Assembly: GCA_021782675.1 (NCBI GenBank)
Contig: JAJXUS010000196.1
Coordinates: 1-5,105 of the forward strand
From: Acidobacteriota bacterium
GTDB taxonomy: Bacteria > Acidobacteriota > Terriglobia > Terriglobales > Acidobacteriaceae
Reading direction: 5' to 3'
DNA length: 5,105 bases
Shown: positions 1 to 5,105 of the stretch, in pieces
Layout of the letters: each line of letters opens with the position of its first letter
Numbering within the stretch: position 1 is the first letter of the stretch
Position numbers and translations under genes: made by a program
The notes under the pieces: generated by a model
Told to the model about the DNA's origin: nothing
What the model saw: only the letters and a program-made list of their open reading frames with translations
Database searches by the model: none

Positions 1-1
1 G

Positions 2-412
2 CGTATTGCTGCCCATCCCTGGCGCTACTGGGTGGAACTGCCGCTGGCGCGCCTGGCGGACATGTGGCTGCGTCCCCGCACCGCCCAGCTCTGGATTGAG
101 CTGCGCTGGTGGCAGTACAGCCGCCATCACGCGGAGACAATCTTCAGTTGGGTCTATGCGGGCGTGAATCTGCTGTACCTGGCGTTCGCCCTGTGGGGAC
201 TGCGGCAGCGCGTGCCACTCCGCGCCGTGATGCTTGCTTACATTCTGCTGCGCTGCACGCTGCTGCTGACCATAGAAGCGCCCGAAGACCGTTACACGCT
301 CGAGTGCTTCCCAATGATCTTCATCCTGGCAGGAGCCGCTATCGCGGCGCAGTGGCCCGGGCGTAGTGCGTCGCCGCGGAAGTGCGATATGGCTGCGGCT
401 TCAGGAAAGTAG
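2..412 (+). CDS. C-terminal part of a polytopic membrane protein, probably GT39-like glycosyltransferase (5' end outside window)
   Basis: The frame is open from the first bases to a TAG stop, giving 136 visible residues with no plausible start, so the gene begins upstream of the window. Three hydrophobic segments are visible at about residues 47-66, 74-91 and 102-117. Before them lies an amphipathic Arg/Trp-rich stretch (PWRYWVELPLARLADMW). The segment EAPEDRYTLECFPM (residues 92-105) resembles the 'E-x-RY...P' signature seen near the end of dolichyl-phosphate-mannose/GT39-type membrane glycosyltransferases, which transfer sugars from polyprenyl-phosphate donors on the outer face of the inner membrane. 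The catalytic N-terminal half is not visible, so the family call rests on remembered resemblance; another polytopic envelope enzyme is possible. The tail after residue 118 is polar and probably cytoplasmic. The gene converges on the LolA-like gene, with 4 bp between the stops. Confidence 0.75.
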   Translation, partial: RIAAHPWRYWVELPLARLADMWLRPRTAQLWIELRWWQYSRHHAETIFSWVYAGVNLLYLAFALWGLRQRVPLRAVMLAYILLRCTLLLTIEAPEDRYTLECFPMIFILAGAAIAAQWPGRSASPRKCDMAAASGK

Positions 413-422
413 CCCGCTACTT
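407..422. terminator. Short inverted repeat holding the stop codons of two convergent genes; possible weak bidirectional terminator
   Basis: AAGTAGC (407-413) and GCTACTT (416-422) are perfect inverted copies separated by CC. As RNA this forms a stem of about 6 bp with a four-base CCCG loop. The TAG of the plus-strand gene (410-412) and the TAG of the minus-strand LolA-like gene (419-417) both lie inside it, so both genes end in AAG TAG. In the minus-strand reading the stem is followed by TTTCC, a poor U-tract; in the plus-strand reading it is followed by CTGCACC. The symmetry is certain; terminator activity is inferred and would be weak. Confidence 0.35.
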
Positions 423-1121
423 CTGCACCGTTTGTGTCTTCCCTTCGGTCTTGATGCGGAAGACCGATGCGGGAATCTTCTTGTTGTATTGAATATTGCG
501 GTAGTACGCCGTGCGCGAATCCCCGGACGGTTCAAACAGAACCTGCTTGAGCGAGATGGCGCGCTGCGGATCCACCCAGATGGTCACATGCGAAAAATTC
601 TGCCGGACCGCGGCCGATTTGCTCACCATATCCAGCTTTGCAGTCTGCACGCCATCGATGGTTTCCATCCCCTGGAAGGTGATGTCCCAGTTCTTCTTCA
701 GATCGCTGCCGCTGCCGCCAAAGCCCAGGGTCAGATAGCTCTCATACTGCGCCTGCTTTCCAGCTGCATGGATGAGCGTCATCTGATGAATTTCCGGCTG
801 ATAAAACTTCAGCAGGCCGTCGCTGAAGACGATGTATTTCTTCGAGGGCTGGCCGTCATAGGTCTTCAGATCGGCGGCCATGCGGGTGTTCGCCCCCGTG
901 CGCTCAAAATAAATCACGCCGGTCTGGGTGTCCGTGCTGCTCACAACCCGTTCGAACTGGTCCCATTGAAAATCGGCCTGGGCAGAGCGGAACTTCGCTG
1001 CCGCAGCGTCCATCTGCGACAGCACCTGGCTCAACTGCGGATTGGGTGCGCTCTGTGAAGTGCCCGGCAGGCTGATTCCCAGCGTTAACACCGCCGCCAA
1101 TCCTAAGGTCCACCGCTTCAT
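417..1121 (-). CDS. LolA-like outer-membrane lipoprotein carrier family protein (periplasmic)
   Basis: The product has 234 residues when started at the ATG at 1121, which has AAGGA six bases upstream. It opens with an export signal: MKRW, a hydrophobic run to about residue 19, then a polar stretch with likely cleavage near SQSA-P (residues 22-26). There is no lipobox cysteine, so a soluble periplasmic protein is expected. The mature part follows the LolA/LolB pattern: an N-terminal amphipathic helix (LSQVLSQMDAAAAKFRSAQA), then alternating strands such as TGVIYFER, YIVFSDGLLKFYQPEIHQMT, GVQTAKLDMV and VTIWVDPQ, ending in a strand-rich tail. Family members bind lipid or acyl chains in a hydrophobic barrel; LolA ferries lipoproteins from LolCDE to the outer membrane. 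No lolCDE or lolB is visible here, so this may be a paralogue with another lipid cargo. A Gly/Ser loop (GFGGSGSD) lies at residues 133-140. The gene starts 11 bp after the 122-aa membrane protein gene and is the last of the minus-strand run. Confidence 0.85.
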   Translation of the reverse strand: MKRWTLGLAAVLTLGISLPGTSQSAPNPQLSQVLSQMDAAAAKFRSAQADFQWDQFERVVSSTDTQTGVIYFERTGANTRMAADLKTYDGQPSKKYIVFSDGLLKFYQPEIHQMTLIHAAGKQAQYESYLTLGFGGSGSDLKKNWDITFQGMETIDGVQTAKLDMVSKSAAVRQNFSHVTIWVDPQRAISLKQVLFEPSGDSRTAYYRNIQYNKKIPASVFRIKTEGKTQTVQK

Positions 1122-1127
1122 TCTGTT

Positions 1128-1132
1128 TCCTT

Positions 1133-1133
<1 letters not shown>
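1128..1133 (-). promoter_or_regulatory. Ribosome binding site deciding the LolA-like start
   Basis: AAAGGA on the minus strand lies six bases before the ATG at 1121. The in-frame ATG at 1136 overlaps the preceding stop as ATGA but has no recognisable Shine-Dalgarno. A GTG at 1148 would overlap the upstream gene further. The signal peptide reads best from 1121, with a Lys-Arg start directly before the hydrophobic core. Confidence 0.65.
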
Positions 1134-3388
<2,255 letters not shown>

Positions 3389-3395
3389 CGATTCG

Positions 3396-3403
3396 TCCTC
3401 CCT
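3396..3403 (-). promoter_or_regulatory. Strong ribosome binding site for the 183-aa secreted protein
   Basis: AGGGAGGA on the minus strand is followed by seven bases and the ATG at 3388. It settles the start against the in-frame GTG at 3433, which lies inside mutY and would put charged residues before the signal peptide. It sits within the 19-bp gap just after the mutY stop. Confidence 0.75.
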
Positions 3404-3407
3404 CAAC

Positions 3408-4496
3408 TCAGGCAGGGGGCTGGTCTTCTCCACCCGGCAGCGCCTTGCCCCGCCGAACTTCGCGCGGCTTGGCCATTACATCCAACCGCATCAGAATCTT
3501 TCGCGCCAGCCCGGTCAAGGGGATCTCTGTCAGCTTCCGCTCGGGGAACCATTTGCGCTCTGTTCCGGAAGGGGTCGTAATGCCGATCTGCCCGTCGCCC
3601 GCAAATACTGAGACGTAATAATTGGAGGTTGTGATGGCGTGCCGCACGCGAAGAATCGGCTGCTGCTCCGGCGGTTCGGGCAGCTCCGGCAGCTCCCACA
3701 TGCCCGGCATCAGGGCGGCGCTCTCCGGCCGCTTGACCAGCAGCACCGCCACGCGGCTGGTTTGCCCACGGAACGGCCGGCGCCACAGAAGGTAGCTCGC
3801 CTGCCGGCTGACAATCTGAGTGCGCGGACGCGGCGTATGCTCTCCGCGCGTGCGGCAATAAACATAGACCGGACATACGGTACAGAGAGGCGTTCGCGGC
3901 AGGCAGATCGTAGCTCCCAGCTCCATCATGGCCTGATTAAAAATGCCGGGGGATTCAGGATCCAGCAGCTCATCCGCACGTGCCTGCAGCGTACCAGCCG
4001 TCGGCCGCTGTCCATCGGCATCCAGGGCCTGCAGCCGGGTCAGCACTCGCTCCACGTTGCCGTCAACGACCGCAATCGGCTCACCATACGCAATACTGGC
4101 AATCGCGGGCGCCGTATATGCGCCTACGCCCGGCAGCTTGCGCAGCTCCGCTGCCGTCTGCGGCAGCGATCCGCCATGTTCCGCAACCACCAGCCGGGCC
4201 GCGTCGTGCAAGAGACGTGCGCGTTTGTAATAGCCAAGTCCACTCCAGAGCGCGAGCACATCCTCCTGCCGGGCCAGCGCCAGCGAGAGCAAGGAAGGAA
4301 ACTTTTCGGTGAACCGCGTATAGCGCTCAATGACCGTAGCGACCCGGGTCTGCTGCAGCATCACCTCGGAGATCCAAATGCGGTAGGGGTCCCGCGTGTG
4401 ACGCCAGGGCAGGTCGCGCGCGTGTTCGGGGTACCAGGCAAGCAGCATCTGGCGAAACTCCGCCCGCTGTGTGTTCGTCCTTGCCCGGCGTTCCAT
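3408..4496 (-). CDS. mutY: A/G-specific adenine DNA glycosylase MutY
   Basis: MutY removes adenine mispaired with 8-oxoguanine, preventing G:C to T:A transversions. The 362-residue product has the full catalytic domain. EVMLQQT (44-50) carries the catalytic Glu44, equivalent to E. coli Glu37. WSGLGYYKRARLL (84-96) is the conserved loop with the intercalating Tyr region. The helix-hairpin-helix LPGVGAYTA (121-129) leads into VVDGNV with Asp145, equivalent to E. coli Asp138. The [4Fe-4S] ligands are Cys198, Cys205, Cys208 and Cys214 in the standard C-x6-C-x2-C-x5-C spacing. A C-terminal NUDIX-like domain follows (about 230-340), which separates it from endonuclease III. Its 8-oxoG-recognition Phe-Ser-His loop appears to be replaced by Ile-Thr-Thr (288-290). 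The start is the ATG at 4496. The nearest Shine-Dalgarno, GGAGGT, is 12 bases away; an internal ATG at 4448 is possible but would trim the N-terminal helix. Confidence 0.96.
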   Translation of the reverse strand: MERRARTNTQRAEFRQMLLAWYPEHARDLPWRHTRDPYRIWISEVMLQQTRVATVIERYTRFTEKFPSLLSLALARQEDVLALWSGLGYYKRARLLHDAARLVVAEHGGSLPQTAAELRKLPGVGAYTAPAIASIAYGEPIAVVDGNVERVLTRLQALDADGQRPTAGTLQARADELLDPESPGIFNQAMMELGATICLPRTPLCTVCPVYVYCRTRGEHTPRPRTQIVSRQASYLLWRRPFRGQTSRVAVLLVKRPESAALMPGMWELPELPEPPEQQPILRVRHAITTSNYYVSVFAGDGQIGITTPSGTERKWFPERKLTEIPLTGLARKILMRLDVMAKPREVRRGKALPGGEDQPPA

Positions 4497-4508
4497 GCAG
4501 CCGATGAT

Positions 4509-4514
4509 ACCTCC
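4509..4514 (-). promoter_or_regulatory. Possible mutY Shine-Dalgarno at long spacing
   Basis: GGAGGT on the minus strand lies 12 bases before the mutY ATG, longer than the usual 5-9. No ATG, GTG or TTG lies in frame between them. It is therefore either a weakly placed site or unrelated to initiation. Confidence 0.35.
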
Positions 4515-4535
4515 GCCGGTGATCTTCGCACAGCA

Positions 4536-4561
4536 GAAAGGCCGCCTGCAGGCGGCCTTTC
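4536..4561 (-). terminator. Strong palindromic terminator downstream of the radical SAM gene
   Basis: GAAAGGCCGCC (4536-4546) and GGCGGCCTTTC (4551-4561) are perfect inverted copies around a central TGCA, giving an 11-bp GC-rich stem with a four-base loop. It starts 25 bp after the TAA stop of the minus-strand gene at 4587 and ends 39 bp before mutY. The CTTTC at the end of the stem, followed by TGCTGTG, is a short U-tract, so this resembles an intrinsic terminator with a weak tail. It probably separates the radical SAM transcript from mutY, or lets some transcription through, since I see no convincing promoter in the 39 bp before mutY. Confidence 0.7.
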
Positions 4562-4586
4562 AGTTACTGCCGAAGATGCAGAGCGA

Positions 4587-5105
4587 TTAGTCGCCCATCA
4601 CCGGCTCTTCCGCCTTGGGCTTCGCTGGAGCGATACCCTTCAGGCTGTCGAGCGACACGAAGTTTTCCTGCGGCTTTTCGCCGAGGATGTGTTCGCGGTA
4701 GAGCTTTGCCATGCGGGCGTTTTCAGCTTCGTTCTTCAGCTTGCTGTCGCGGGCACGAATCTTCTCTTCGCGGGCATTTTTAGCGATGCCCAGCTTGTCG
4801 AGAGTATCGTTGGCCGCAGCCTGAACGTGTGCATCGTTCAGCACCAGCTTGTTCTCCGTATCGGCCATGCCTACTTTGCGGCCGCCGGCGAAGATCTCGT
4901 GCCGTCCATGCTCTTCGTACCACTTGGTGAGCGTGGCCGTCATGTGCATCTTCTCGATGATGTTGCGCCAGCCCACGCCAGTGTTGTACGCACAGAAGCT
5001 GATCTCGCCTTCCTGAGTCGCATAAGGAATGATGCACTGCTCCGTACGGCGGAAGTCGTAATTGAACAGGTCCTGGAACCACATGCCGGCGATAAACAGG
5101 AAGTT
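4587..5105 (-). CDS. C-terminal part of a radical SAM enzyme, tetraether/membrane-spanning-lipid synthase-like (5' end outside window)
   Basis: The frame is open from the window edge to TAA, giving 172 residues; the Met at 5084 is internal because the reading continues upstream as NFLFIAG. Visible residues 8-47 run MWFQDLFNYDFRRTEQC, IIPYATQEGEISFCAYNTG, VGWR. This resembles the C-terminal block of the radical SAM group including archaeal MJ0619/tetraether lipid synthase (COG1964-type), which reads roughly 'MHFMD..N.D..RV.RC.IHYATPDGR.IPFCAYN'. Cys24 and Cys38 of the visible part could ligate an auxiliary iron-sulfur cluster. Known relatives join lipid tails to make membrane-spanning lipids, and acidobacteria make iso-diabolic acid, so that role is attractive but inferred. 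The CxxxCxxC SAM-cluster motif would lie upstream and is not visible. Residues about 80-172 form a charged, helix-prone Lys/Ala/Glu-rich tail ending APAKPKAEEPVMGD. A strong hairpin follows. Confidence 0.7.
   Translation of the reverse strand, partial: NFLFIAGMWFQDLFNYDFRRTEQCIIPYATQEGEISFCAYNTGVGWRNIIEKMHMTATLTKWYEEHGRHEIFAGGRKVGMADTENKLVLNDAHVQAAANDTLDKLGIAKNAREEKIRARDSKLKNEAENARMAKLYREHILGEKPQENFVSLDSLKGIAPAKPKAEEPVMGD

Noticed and set aside
366..1058. Plus-strand open frame (230 codons) opposite the LolA-like gene
   Set aside because: It overlaps the end of the upstream plus-strand gene and is antisense to a gene with signal peptide, ribosome binding site and family match; its composition is that of a shadow frame.
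3403..3876. Minus-strand open frame (157 codons) within mutY in another frame
   Set aside because: It is Ala/Arg/Gly-rich out-of-frame translation of the MutY C-terminal domain, while the mutY frame carries all family motifs.
3408..4496. Endonuclease III (Nth) as an alternative to MutY
   Set aside because: The protein has the MutY Glu in EVMLQQT, VVDGNV in place of the Nth lysine/aspartate arrangement, and an extra C-terminal NUDIX-like domain.

Overview
The window looks like ordinary chromosomal sequence from a GC-rich, Gram-negative-type bacterium, most likely an acidobacterium (Terriglobales/Acidobacteriaceae type). This rests on protein style and on the mix of genes: a LolA-like periplasmic protein, a GT39-like membrane protein tail, a MutY with an atypical C-terminal domain, and a radical SAM tail of the tetraether/membrane-spanning-lipid synthase type. 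The taxonomic call is an inference from remembered family resemblance; no rRNA or other marker is present.

Layout. (1) Positions 2-412, plus strand: the C-terminal 136 residues of a polytopic membrane protein, probably a GT39-like glycosyltransferase. (2) Positions 417-4496, minus strand: five closely spaced genes read leftwards in the order mutY, a secreted 183-aa protein of unknown function, serS, a 122-aa single-pass membrane protein, and a LolA-like periplasmic protein. Gaps are 19 bp, 58 bp, a 4-bp ATGA overlap, and 11 bp, so most or all are probably co-transcribed, with a possible internal promoter before serS. (3) Positions 4537-4561 and flanks: a strong, perfectly palindromic hairpin between mutY and the next gene. 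(4) Positions 4587-5105, minus strand: the C-terminal 172 residues of a radical SAM enzyme.

How the genes relate. mutY (repair of A opposite 8-oxoguanine) and serS (serine tRNA charging) are housekeeping genes with no direct functional link. The more coherent unit is the promoter-distal pair after serS. It joins a small inner-membrane protein, whose transmembrane segment resembles that of ExbD/TolR, to an exported LolA-fold protein, suggesting a cell-envelope function. The leftmost pair of genes converge with only 4 bp between their stop codons, and both stops lie inside one short inverted repeat.

There are no RNA genes, mobile elements, CRISPR arrays or long repeats that I can support. Coding density is very high: the longest non-coding stretch is the 90 bp at 4497-4586. 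I did not find a clear new multi-gene system. The best leads are the ExbD-like small protein beside the LolA-like protein, the radical SAM tail, and the altered 8-oxoguanine-recognition loop in MutY.
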